This document shows, one piece after another, positions 1 through 11,600 of a DNA stretch of 64,000 bases. The DNA is taken from the NCBI GenBank assembly GCA_033297075.1, contig MU858048.1, forward strand, positions 124,001 through 188,000, written 5' to 3'. The notes under the pieces are model-generated. The model searched no databases, had not been told where the DNA came from, and saw only the letters and a list, made by a program, of their open reading frames with translations. The stretch comes from Rhypophila decipiens (taxonomy: Eukaryota > Ascomycota > Sordariomycetes > Sordariales > Naviculisporaceae). Within the stretch, counting starts at the first letter, position 1. Every line of letters begins with the position of its first letter. The position numbers and the translations under genes were made by a program.

Positions 1-1163
1 CTGTCGGTGAGAGGTGGTCATCGCCCTCCTGTCGTCTCACGTCCACCATCAGAGGTCTCATCATGTGGTCTGCATACGAAGATGCACCAAAATCCACTGG
101 AGATGTAATCGGAGTCCCCAACCCATGAACTGCCCCGTATGGCGAATGGAGGGCTTGCACGTTATCGAAGTCATCCGGCACTGCCCTCATCTTGATCATG
201 CGGTCACGATCATCGGCTGTGAGGCGCTTGATTTTGGCCCGTCTAGTCGTGTGTTAACATGGTGTCCTCCAAGAAGAAGAGAAAAACCACACACCTGTTC
301 TGGAACCAAACCTGTACTTGTCTCGGGCTCAGGCCAGGGATTTCTCGTGAAAGGCGCTCTCGATGGGCCGCGTCAGGATGAGGCTGTTTGGCAAATTCGC
401 TCATCAAAAATCGGGTTTGTTGGTGAGTGAGCCTGCTCACTGTTAGTCCATTGATCTAGCACATCTGCTGTGATGGATATCCTCATTACCTAAACCGCTT
501 CATCTTCCGCCGTTGCGCTGTCCTCTCTGCGGCTGTCTGTGGCACTGGCGGCTGTTCTCCGTCTCCGTCTCCCTCGACCATCTCTTCGTCATCCAAAATG
601 TCTTCATCCTCCTCTTTGATTTGACTCTGCCCATCATTGGACACATGATTCACAACCGCCTCTGGACCTTGGCCTGTCGATGATACTGAACTTAACGGAT
701 TTGACCCAAGCGGCATGCCAGTTGTCTCGGTTGAGACCAGTGATTCGTCGAGGGTCGACTCGGCCGCCTTTTGAGCATACTGCTCTCCCTGGTTTTCCGT
801 CTGTTCGGGTATTGGCGACGGCTGCTTGGGCTGTCTGAGCCCTAATGGGTCAAGGCGATGCTCCAACGATGACTGTTCTTGCTTCGGAACCACGAGGTCC
901 AAGGGATTGCTGGGGGCCGTCGCTGATCGTGGCTGGGCTTGCGAGTCGGCGTTGTCCGCTGAGGTGGTCACTTGTTCGTACGATTGTTGGAAAAGACCGT
1001 TGTCTCCTGGCGGGAGGAACGAGTACTGACCCTGCCAGTCCGACTGCGTTACGGGGTCGAAGTTCGACATGCGTAAGCTATCTGCCGATTTGTGAAAAGT
1101 GGTCTCGAACTTGCTGATGGACCAAGGATTCTGCTCCGTAGCGTTTTGCCTGGAAACGAGCAT
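1..1163 (-). CDS. Homeodomain transcription factor (3' part outside the window)
   Basis: Nuclear DNA-binding regulator. Three exons are visible on the minus strand: 1163-490, 432-295 and 242-1 (continuing off the edge), with introns of 57 and 52 bp; the first has a GGACTAAC branch site. The joined protein has an acidic, Gln/Ser-rich N-terminus, a patch near DILDDEEMVEGDGDGE, then a complete homeodomain of about 60 residues starting at RRKMKRFR, with helix 3 QVQVWFQNRRAKIKR split by the second intron inside the WFQNRR motif. It continues with DDRDRMIKMRAVPDDFDN and HSPYGAVHGLGTP, which look conserved in fungal homologues. It resembles the filamentous-fungal homeobox proteins needed for conidium formation (Htf1/HOX2 type), but I cannot settle the paralogue. 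The start is uncertain: ATG at 1163, or the internal ATG at 1070 (MSNFDPV). The upstream side is the 15.7 kb gene-free region. Confidence 0.85.
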
Positions 1164-4100
1164 TGGAATGAGCGGTCTCCCCTTTTGAACGATAAGCTAT
1201 CTCTCTCTGATCGATTTGCTGGGGGAGGGCAACAGCGGTCTTGCTTTCGCTGCGTGGTCAACGGTCGACTGTCGTAAGCGCACGAGGATGAAAGGATAAC
1301 AATTCGAGTAGGAAGAACGAGGGTGGGAGGCGTCTCTTGATGGAAAGAATCGGACTTCGCAAGGCCCGGCACGACGACCGCAACTCCAGGTAGGCGGGTC
1401 CTTTACCTCTGGAGTACCAAGTCTGGTTCGATGTGATCTCTGGCCAGCAGATCCTGCAACTCTACACTGGTACAAATCTGCGAGCTTCGACGAAAAGAGC
1501 CGTCATCCAGACCTATCACTGAGGTGTTGGAGAATCCGTGGCCGTTTTTCTCCAGGGCTTCTCCGCAGATCAAACCAGTCGTAAAGTTGTAAAAGGCGGC
1601 GAGGCAGCGGGTTCAAGTATGGGTTCCTTGGGTTGCCGTGGGTTGTACCAGAAGATCCGGTCCGCCAGTCAGAAAGAGGATCAGACGGGGCCGTGGTAAT
1701 GAAGTGGCAGGCTCGCCAAGTTCGGTTACCAACCCTATGATCTACGGGATGTCCCTCAAGCCCGTTGCTAATCGGTAGTGGTGATTTTCTTTTCTTTCTT
1801 CTTTGCGACGCCCGGCGAGTTCTGTCAGTTGACAGAAAAGGGGAGGGTCTGGCTGTGGGAAAGAGTTCACGGCGGAAGGGGCATATCTTGTATATATCTG
1901 AGGGGTGCAAGCGATGGTAGGCTGGGCCGTCTGTTGCGGAGGACGTCTAAAAAGAAGACCAATCCTGGGAGCTATGGCTTTACCAGGAGGATAGCCGTAG
2001 ACGTAATAAAACGCTTCTTCCAGCACCCTGTTCTTAGGGTAGGACAGGTGGGATTAATACCGGTGGAGGGCCAGATCCACGCGGAGGGATGTCGACGCAG
2101 CATCCGAATTCAGGCCAGGACCTGCGGCGCCAACCACAGCCAGAGGATGCAGAGAAACGGGGGCAGATATGGGTACTTGGTACCTGACCGTTGCCGCGAG
2201 GTATAACGATGACGGGTCTGGCTAGATTTTGCTTGAAAGCCTTCTTCGATTAGAAGAAAGCGTGCTCCGGAAGAAAGCCGCAGGCTATTACCCCAGGTAT
2301 AATAAGATCAAGCACTCGCAAACGTGGGAAGCTGAGCCACACCGTTTTCGTTCTCCTCCACCACCTCCTCCTCTTGATCTTCCTGTGCCTTTGGTTGACA
2401 GGACGGACAGGGTTATATCGGGTGAACCTGGGCCTTAAAATTCTCGGCTGAATGGCTAATGCCGTGCCAGGAGGTCAATGGAACCAACGACGGCACCTGC
2501 CAGTGGGAAAAAAGGGCAGGCTAGAAACGGATGGTAAAAACGCTGACTTATGCCAAGTCAGGCGAGTGGCAGGGAAAAACTGACCCAAAGTAGACAAAAC
2601 GAAACGCTTCACTATGGTTCACTGTACACTGGGCCAGGGTGGCTAGGACAAGTGAGGAGGACATAGGCATGCGAAGGGCTGGTAAAGGATAGAATGCTAG
2701 ACAAGGGAGACGATGGGGTATTCTGGCGGGACCAATGAGACAAGCACAAACATCCGATCGATGCTCGACGGGTGACAAGACAGAGGTCACTGAACTGGGA
2801 TGTGGAGTGCAGGTGCAAGCTGGCAAAAGGCTGGAGGCACTGGGAAAGACCAGGAGAGAAGAGCCACTCCCAATTTTTTTGTAAAAGGGCAGCACTGTTG
2901 ATCTCGCTGTCTTACTGTGCAGACGCAGACGCAACCATATGGGATCACATAGAGCCAGTGCTAAAGCACCGCAGCACGAGGCCGGGAGACGCCCGCAGTG
3001 GGCAAGACAAGGTACAGGCCGTGCATGGCATCTCGGCTGGAACGTCCATGAGAGCTTGATTGGATGATGGGGCACATTAGCTCTGTGTCGACTCGACGGA
3101 AGAGATGCATGACCGTTGTCGAGACTTCTCTCGCCATGGACCAATGGGACAAAGTAGGTAATGGCTGTAGGGGTGTATGGTACTTGTTGCTTGCCATGTG
3201 GAGAAGAAAGAAGAGGCAAGTGAAGGGGAGGGCGTTGAGGCGTTGAGTCAGGTGGGGGGGTGGATGGAGGCTGGTCCACGTCCGAGGTAGCAGCAAGCAG
3301 TGGTTGTGGTGGTATGTAGCAACAAGCGAAGAAGGCGAAGAAATGTCAAATACTGGGCTCCTTCGGTGGACGGTGGACGGGCGGGTCCGTTTCTTGCTCA
3401 GGCCATGTCGTTGCGAACCTCTGCTGAGCTATCCGGACGCCTGCAAGGTCAGCTTGGGCCAAGATTTGCTGAAAGCGGGAGGTCTTGGAGGTCGTGTCTG
3501 CTGTGTAGGGATGGTGGTGCGGGAGGTGGGGAGCAACAAGCTCTACATGCTCCACGACGGACTATCCTAGCAAGTCGGAGGCATTGTGGCGCCAGGGAAC
3601 GGTGGGAAGATCACTGATGGGTCGATCTGACTTCCTTGCCGGCATCTACGTGCAAGGCTTGGTGGTGGACCGACGGCTATCCTTCGGTAGGGCAGAATCC
3701 TACCACATCGACTGTGCCCCAGGACTGTACCGCGAACGGAGCCATCCTCATCTGCCATGAATAAGCTGGGATCGATTCTGTTTGGGAGGCTGGCTTTGCA
3801 GCTCTCGGCTTCCTTTTTCTCTCCCTCCGACCATGCTTTGCTCTCGAGCTTTCTTTGCGTCCAAGAGCCCTGAAGGTGCAAAGTGAAAAAAATATCACCA
3901 TGTCCACTGCACCGTTAGATGTAGGATGCGGCAGAACCTAGTGGAGGTATGGGCTAAGGTATGTACGGTACCGTTGAGAACACCGCTCAGAAGCATGGGA
4001 GGTGTGGAGGCCGGCCAACGGCCAAGCAGGGGGCCTTGGTTGGTCCGTCCCTGCGTTGAGGTCATTACACGGCTGGTGCTCTCGAGGTGGGCTCGCGTAG

Positions 4101-7100
4101 TGGTGTACGAAATACCGGTAATCGAGCCAAGGTTGAAGACAAGAGCTTCCACCTAACCCGTAGAGCTATCCGCAACGTATTCCGTGCATCCACGGCACTT
4201 TCTCGTGTCAGGCCAGTCGAGGCTAGGTAGGCTACGCTGGCACATCATTACCTTGTCAGGCTTCCCCGCGAGCGTCAATGCCGACCTGAGGGAGCATCGT
4301 GATATCTGGGGAAGACCCTGCGAATATCTTGGACATTACTGTACTGAAGGAACGGAACTAGGCGCAAAAGGGGACCATCTCGTGGGAAACTGCGCCGAAC
4401 AAGCCGTAGGCTGATATGGTGTGCTACGTCGCCGAAATCAGAGCAGGCTAGCCTCGGTGGGGTCGGTAGTACCGTCCGTACTGTGCAGGTATACCGTATA
4501 CGGATATCATGGCAGTTGTCAGAGGAAGGGGAAACCGACTCTGGCAAGCGTGCGCGAAAGCAAGGTGTCTTGCAGGCCGTGGGTAGCATCAGGAACGTAT
4601 GGTACAGTACACGTACAATACGTAGGGCAGGTCTCTACTCCACAGATCGGTTTTACGTCGTGTACCGGGGTTGTTTGCGCCCTGCTGAGTGTGGTGCGTT
4701 GTTGCGATTTTGGGCCAAGTCTGTGCCAAAGACGAACAAGCACCAGCCAGGCTCCCCCGTAATCTGTTAGGTGGCTTTCTCAACGGCGGAAGCTTCTTTT
4801 AACGGCAGAACCTTGTGGCGCGTCTGTATCGAGACGCCAGATCTAGAGTCCGTGCAGTGCCAGAGCCTTTTATCCCTTTGTTGCAGCAGCCAAGAGGCTT
4901 GCAGGGGGTAGGAAGCTCACAGTTTCAACAGGGGCAGGGGGCCTTGTGAGAGGCCAGCAAAATGCATGCAAGACAAGGCGACATGGGGGCCAAGCAGCCC
5001 AAAAGGGCCAGAACGACGACCATCCGAATCGGCTTGCAGCAAGGCACAGGTCGTCTTGGTGTGGTTGTAGGGGACTTGGTTGTGCCGATATTCTGTACTG
5101 TGAACATGCACCTCTGTGAACATGCACCTTCGTGGAGGAGTGTGTCAGCATGCTATGGTCTTCCGATTGCATGTCCAGAGTTTGCGCATACATACGATAT
5201 AGACTTGGCTTGGTTCCTCATCTCGCTGGATGCCCCTTTCTCGCCATACAGAGAGATTCAGGGCCATCCAAACCTTTGGACCTGGTGGACCACATGATTT
5301 CCAAGATCGTTCCAGGTTGTGGCTTCTCATCCGTCTTCCACCGCCGCCCAGCATCTGCAGAGGACCGTGGAATTTCCGATGTTCGAAAATCGTTCCAGGA
5401 TGGATATGCACAACATGTATCAGGGGACAGGAAAACCATTGGTCGGGCAGTGGGCTGTAGGGCATTCGGATCGTGCTGAACAGCTTGAACCGCATGAGTC
5501 ACTGCAGCCCACTATTTTTTATGAGTGCGCCGGCTTCCTCACCCTTCAATATTCTTCAGTAGTTGTTGGCGTCTTCTTCGTGTCTCAGTCAGGAACCGCA
5601 AAGGCAGAAGAAGCGATCTGCCGTTGGCGACAGGGGGTTGGCCCTGACGCCCCCGACGCCACGAAAAGGAGATCCACGGCATGGCTGGGGTTGAAAAAGA
5701 CACTGAAGACACACAGAAACAAGCCACATGTCGCCAACCATGTGTCCATCCGTGAACATCAGAACGGAGATTGCCGCTTATCTATCCGCACATCATCTTC
5801 AGGCCTGTGGGAACACGAGAGCAAGAGGCTTGGAGATTTGCTGAAAGACAGGCGAAGACCGAGAGATGCTGTGCGATTGTGGCTGTTTTGATGACACATT
5901 TCTTAGCCCATTTCGTGTCTGTTTCAAGTTTTGAACTCATCGATCTCGGCTTAGGTCCAGTCGAAGAAAGGTGAACCCCGGGGCCTCTCATCAGTGGCGC
6001 CGATGGGAATAGGCGGAAGAAGACGATCAAGGTGATCTGTGGACATGGCTGTCCGATTTCCTTTTCCAGCCTTGGAGCCGAGTACCTTTTTGAAATGCGC
6101 AAGTTGAAACATGCTCGCTGACGGGGAGCCGGGGAAGGATCGGTAACCGTAGTGTATGATGAACAGAAATTGTACTGTTCCTGTAATCGAGAATTTCGAC
6201 AGACAGTGGACGGGTTACGTTCCCACAGGCTCAAGAACAGTGCCGTTGCATTGTAACTCTGTATCCGTATCGGTAATAGCGTACCGAATGTCGTCTCTCT
6301 GCATTGGGTTAAGGTACGGAATACCTACCCCGGAGGCAGGCCCGTTCCGAGTGTGTCCGTAATACGGCCGTCAATCGAAATTATGTAACCAGAGACTCGA
6401 TCCATCACAGGTCGGATTAAGCTCATAATGTTCGATAATGTGACTGAAGAAAAAGACGCTGAGGCCGAAAAGGGCAAAGCAAGTCGACCGTTGGTTGGAC
6501 GGCTGCTGTGTTGGCTCCGAAGAGGATGGCCCGTTGCAGTGCTGAGAACAAATGGAACTTGGCTTGCGATTGGCCAATTGGCAACTGGAGGCAAAAGTTG
6601 ACTTGATTGACGGAACGTGATTGTTGATTGCAGACATTGTGAATGCTGTGATTGACAGCAGTGTTGTTTCAGTGTTGGCTATGTCGCTCTAAGTCCAAAC
6701 ATGAAGTCTTCAAGACGATTTCATGTTACGGTCGGGCGTCAATCGGAGATAATTGAGGGTACCGCGGTTCAACCTAAAAGTCTTGACGGTGCCGCTGGGC
6801 AAGTGGCGCGGAGCGGGAGATTAGAAGCCGCCAAAACCGCCGCGGAGACCCATCATGCCATCATCATCATCCACCCGGTCAGTGACCCGGACCCGCACAA
6901 CTGCTTCCTTCACACTCCGGTCCGAACAAGGTGGACAAAAGTCACGGTTGTACTACATAATAGGGTACATAGTACCTATCACTGACCAAGCTTGACACCT
7001 CCCCACCATCCTCCTAACGGCACTGACTTGTTATTTCACGGCTACTACGGAGTACCTTCTTCTGGCTCTCAAAATCTGGTTTCGATGATATGCGAGATTA

Positions 7101-8365
7101 GGAGGACAAAATCAATGGGAAGTCATCTCGGCATTGGGGAATCATCAGTCTGACAAGCCTCCCATTCCTACACTTACAGTTTTGGGAGACGCCTTGATGC
7201 ACGGCTTACGCAAACTGAAACGTGGTGCAGAGAATGGTAGGAAGTAATATTGCTTCTCCGTTGGCGATTTGAGAGTTGAGACCCATAAAATCACAGTCCT
7301 TGCTGGTGACTGGTGAGGCCGGGCGAAGCACCTTCCAATCCAGGTGGACGGTGGAAGGTGGCTGACACGCCGCCCAGCTCCTCTTATCCTAAGAGGTTGA
7401 CCGATTATATCATGGCGCTATCAACAGCGGAAGCAAAACTGGAAAGAAGCACTTGCCGGGCATTTCTTCGGGCAGAATACGGAGACTCCACAAGCACTCA
7501 CCGGCCCGGCATATTGTCGGCCTGCCTCCCTGGGCAGTTGCGTTCCATGAACTCTTCGCAGAGTGTTCCCAAAATTCGTACCGTAATAATAATGTATGAA
7601 CAGATACAGTACGGTCAATATACGTGTCGTGAGGTCTTGCGGGAAGCCGCCAAGTGACGGTTCTTCACCCAACCTTCTCATGCTTCCAGTACGAACTGGT
7701 ACGGCAAGAAGAACCTCAGCACCCGTCACCCACACCTTCAAAATGATCTCCTTCACATCTTGGCTGGCATGTCTCGACGATCCACCATTGCCCCACAAAC
7801 TTCTAGCCGAGCAGAATGTCAAATTGTGAATGAGCCTTGAGACTTGCCTTCATTTCGAGTTCCCACAAGATCCTTTGGGTCCAGTTTCACTCATTCAATT
7901 CTCCAAGGGCATGCCAAATACGGATGCCGATACTCCGTACCAGGCTCCCATTATGGCACACTGTATGAGCCCTGAGATGAAAATCCTCTACTCGCGTTAG
8001 CAGCGATGCTCATACGAATTTGTGAGTGCTGATGGCTTGACAAGATCTGTTTCGTGTCTTCAACGACAAGTATGTATGCAAACTCCATGCCATGGTTTCG
8101 CATGAACCATCATCACACCCACCACGTACAGTACATGTACTGCGATTTATAAACAGTACAGTAGGTACACTGTGTGCAGACTGCTTGGGACCCCTAGGCT
8201 CTCGCTGGCGAATGGATTGTGTTCTCCACAAACAAGCGCGTTTGTTCAGCCGCCGGCCAATCAAGAACGATAATTATCGAGCCCGGCCTGGCGTTTATGG
8301 CGTATCTGGACGTCCCTAGTCCAGGTGATTTGTTCCGATTGTCAAATTTGTCAATATTCCAGCCT
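1164..8365. other. Gene-free region upstream of the homeodomain gene, proximal part
   Basis: No reading frame here has a recognisable domain, a good ATG and a plausible intron structure together. The longest candidates (for example 2548-3279 minus and 5319-5891 plus) are low-complexity or lack an ATG start. It holds pyrimidine tracts (near 2350-2375), a G-run (3252-3258) and scattered short GTAC-rich palindromes such as those at 4460-4640. Part of it is probably 5' leader and promoter of the homeodomain gene; no promoter element can be assigned with certainty. Confidence 0.6.
5098..5129. repeat. Perfect 16-bp tandem duplication
   Basis: CTGTGAACATGCACCT occurs twice head to tail (5098-5113 and 5114-5129) without mismatch, in noncoding DNA. 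It could be a replication-slippage duplication or a doubled binding site; the sequence alone does not decide. Confidence 0.8.
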
Positions 8366-8367
8366 TA

Positions 8368-8609
8368 CGGAGGTTGGGGCAAAAAGTTAGCACCCTGCCA
8401 AGCCAAGACTCATCCCCAGTACAGTGCAACGATGTGGAAAGTTGAACATGCACGTTGCTTTGCACTGGGTCTAGCGGTTGTTACAGCGACCGTTTAGTGC
8501 TTCCAGGGGGTGTGTAACCCTAACCCTAAAATGGCCCAACCAGGGGAAGCACTGTGCCGCGGATGATTACATAAGACAACAGGGTGCTAACTTTTTGCCC
8601 CAACCTCCG
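8368..8609. mobile_element. 242-bp MITE with perfect 30-bp terminal inverted repeats and TA target duplication
   Basis: The left arm 8368-8397 (begins CGGAGGTTGGGGCAAAAAGT) is the exact reverse complement of the right arm 8580-8609 over 30 of 30 bases. A TA dinucleotide lies directly outside each arm (8366-8367 and 8610-8611), the target duplication expected of Tc1/mariner/pogo-type DNA transposons. The interior has no coding capacity, so this is a non-autonomous miniature element. It contains two telomere-type TAACCC units (8515-8526) and a smaller inverted pair (AGTGCTTCC near 8496 and GGGGAAGCACT near 8543). Perfect arms suggest recent insertion or recent family activity. Confidence 0.8.
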
Positions 8610-11600
8610 TACGGATATCGCACCAACAACTTGACGGATACCGTTCCTCACTCTTCAGAGTCTCTTGATACCTCCTCTCTCCAGCTTCCTTCTCGGTGGC
8701 CGGCCGCCGTTGCAACCCGTTCAATGGAGTGAACCAAGGCAAACACCCGCCGAAATCGCTTGCGCCAAGAAACAAATGCACCTTCCAGTTCCCGGGTGTA
8801 TGCACGGATTGCCTCACACTGTTCGTACAGTTCATCCTGTTATTCGCAATCAGCCCCGAGACGGAGACTGTCGACATTCCAAATACTCAGGCGGGCTCTA
8901 TAAAAAGACAGCTGAATCGGAAACCTCCAATCACTGGGCTTAATCATCATCTCCCATGTTCACATGGACCTGGCCTTGTTCCCAGGTTGTGTCGAATTGG
9001 CATTGATCTTTTTCCAAGAATCAACTTTGCAGGGCGTGTGCTGGAAAGAGCCATGATTTCGTCGCAGCAAGCCGCTAAAGGTCTCAATGGAGGCCTAGAT
9101 CATCAGCTTGCATACATGGGGCCGGGTTTGCAGGACTGTGGCCATAAACGCGGCACCTCGTCTCATGGATCCAGACATTACAGCGCGTCTAGTTGCGCAA
9201 ATAGCATCCAAGCCCAGGCCATTTCAACGGGAATCGGTGCCTTGCAGACATGAACGCTGCTGTCCAATCCCATCAAGCATCAGGTCAGCCACCGATTGGC
9301 AAACAAGGGCACGACGAGCTCTTCACACCCTCCTGAATGAACTGTCCGACATCCCGCCGCAGGTGTCCATCCGACAGAGGCTGGCCCAAACAATGCCGTC
9401 TGCAACATTGCGACACTGCCATTGCTGAAAGAGTGTCTCAGGGGACGACCTGACCATTACCTAGCGAGTCTGCCGTGGCCGCGTTGACTGACCAGCTTTC
9501 TTCCACGCACACCGAGCGAGACTGGCACGACTGGCTAGTTAGATGCTATCTTTGGTGATGGGGCCGCTTCATAGGAAACGCTTAAAAAGATGAGACGCCG
9601 TGCTGCTCGCACAGGGGACACGAGGCACAGAAATAGCTCCGCTTATTCACTTCCCGCTTCTATTCTGATTCTATGCCTTCTGGCCGCATTTCCAGAGCCG
9701 ATTGGATGGGCCACTGTTGCTGTCGTGACAGGGCGGTCACTCTTCGTCGGTCCCGACAGCAGCAACCCGTCCATGGAAGCGGCGGGCTACGCTTTCCATA
9801 CGGTTCCATCCCGATGTCCACTCGCCATCTCTGCGATGCATACGATGTGATGGCAGAGAACGTCATTGTAGGCTGTCAGATACGGATGTTTTCGCCCCCA
9901 AACCGAGTTTAATCGGGTTACTGCGCTTGAGACAAGACTCGTCTCGTGAGTCTCGATGCCCGGGTCGTCAGCCATCTTTGAACGAGCATCGATTCACTCC
10001 CAGCGGGATTTCCTACTTTGGAAACCTTGTCTTGCCTTTTGACATTCTTGCATTTTCCTAGACGGCTCCGTTCATCGATCCTCCCACTACCTAGCTCGCT
10101 ATGGCTGATGATCTCGTCTCTAACCTCTATCGTTACGTACACGAGCTTTCCTCACCCGTGGGATTCTCGTCATCGACTCGCTGTCTGCCCTTTTGTCTCG
10201 AGGTAGATAGAGCATGGTTTGGAATATGCCATCAGACAGCGCCACTGTGTTTTTTTTGCAGTTCAATATTATCCAGCGGGCTGAAACTCCCGATGAGTTT
10301 GTCGCTTCCACGGCGACATACACCCGGCCGTTACACAAGCACGACTAAGAATTTGCACAGTCGTGGCTTTCGGGTTTGCGCGTGCCTGCATTATGGACCT
10401 CGCCGAGGAGCATTGTACGAGCGATGGGTTTCCAGGAACCCCAGAGATGGTGCCTTATTGACGATGCAGCAATCCGCAGATCCATCCAATGAAGTGGTAT
10501 ATCGGCCCTCTTCCAGTGGCTTTCCATGAGCCCAGCAGCAAGGATAAGGGCACGGCACCAGATATGATCCAGTTCAATTATCTTCAATTCAATATCGGTA
10601 TCCAACGGGGGGGGAATGGATGGAGAACTGTAGGTCACTTGTGAGCCTCCTAATATCGCTTACCCGCTTTTCTGCCTTTGTGTTCACAGTGGACTTGTTG
10701 ACCTGCTTCGTTTGGCAGAGCGAGATGGGTTTCCTTGTATTCTCCCTACCCTCTCTGGAAGCTCTGATTTATCGCCTTTTTTTCGCTCTTGAGTGCGAGT
10801 GCTCTCAGCTTGTTCGTCTCGAATCAGACTGATCAGGTTCTCCTCGGCTGATGACCTCATTGTTGTGGTTTTGTTGCTTTATTTCCTTTTCCCGCATTTT
10901 CCCACGGTTAGCTCATCATGCGGACCGTCAATGGGAAGGGTAGTGCCCTTGGTTGGTCCTTTGTTATGCCTGCCGTGTGTATCTGGCGCCCTTCGAAGCC
11001 GGTCTCCATTGCTTGCGAGACTGGGCCATGGCGAGTGAGCTTCATCAGAATTCCCAATGGCTTGAATCTCAGCCAAGCCCTCGCTGCCTCAAGTTGCTCT
11101 TCTGCTATTCACTGAGCGTCTGATAGATGGCTAGTACGTTCACGATTCCGTCAGACCCCGCCGTCTAATTGGGCGAGTGTCTTTAAGGTGCGACATTGCA
11201 CATGGCATACTCCAGCGACGTGTGTCTGTGCTTCGAGGTATTGTGCAGTGTGGAACTGGTCGGCAGAACATCTGGCTCTTGGTGTTTTGAACTCGTGTGA
11301 GCCACGGGCTCGAGTGCTGGACCACTCACAACCAGACGGTTAAAGCCGTTGGTGACTGGGCACTCCTGTTTGCCTAAGTCCAATATAAGTCGGCGTAATG
11401 TCGAGCACACGATAAGGCCGAAGTCCACATTTTCTCATGCCCTCTCAGCATGAGGATGCCTTCTTGGTGCACCAGGCGTCTTGTTAATATCAAGCCGTCC
11501 AGATTGCATTGCACGAACGGCCAAGATGGGTCGCTGGACGCGGCGATTCGCTCGCTGGGTGATTACCTCACTGCATCAACACTTGGACATGTTATAACTG

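Noticed and set aside
2548..3279. 243-codon minus-strand frame upstream of the homeodomain gene
   Set aside because: Pro/Ser/His-rich with no recognisable motif, in a region with no other sign of coding.
8515..8530. Telomere-type TAACCCTAACCC sequence as a sign of a nearby chromosome end
   Set aside because: Only two units, inside a MITE and flanked by ordinary sequence; better read as element cargo than as a telomere.
10101..10529. 142-codon ATG-initiated frame (MADDLVSNLYRY)
   Set aside because: The start is plausible, but there is no domain, intron structure or neighbouring coding signal; transcript data would be needed.
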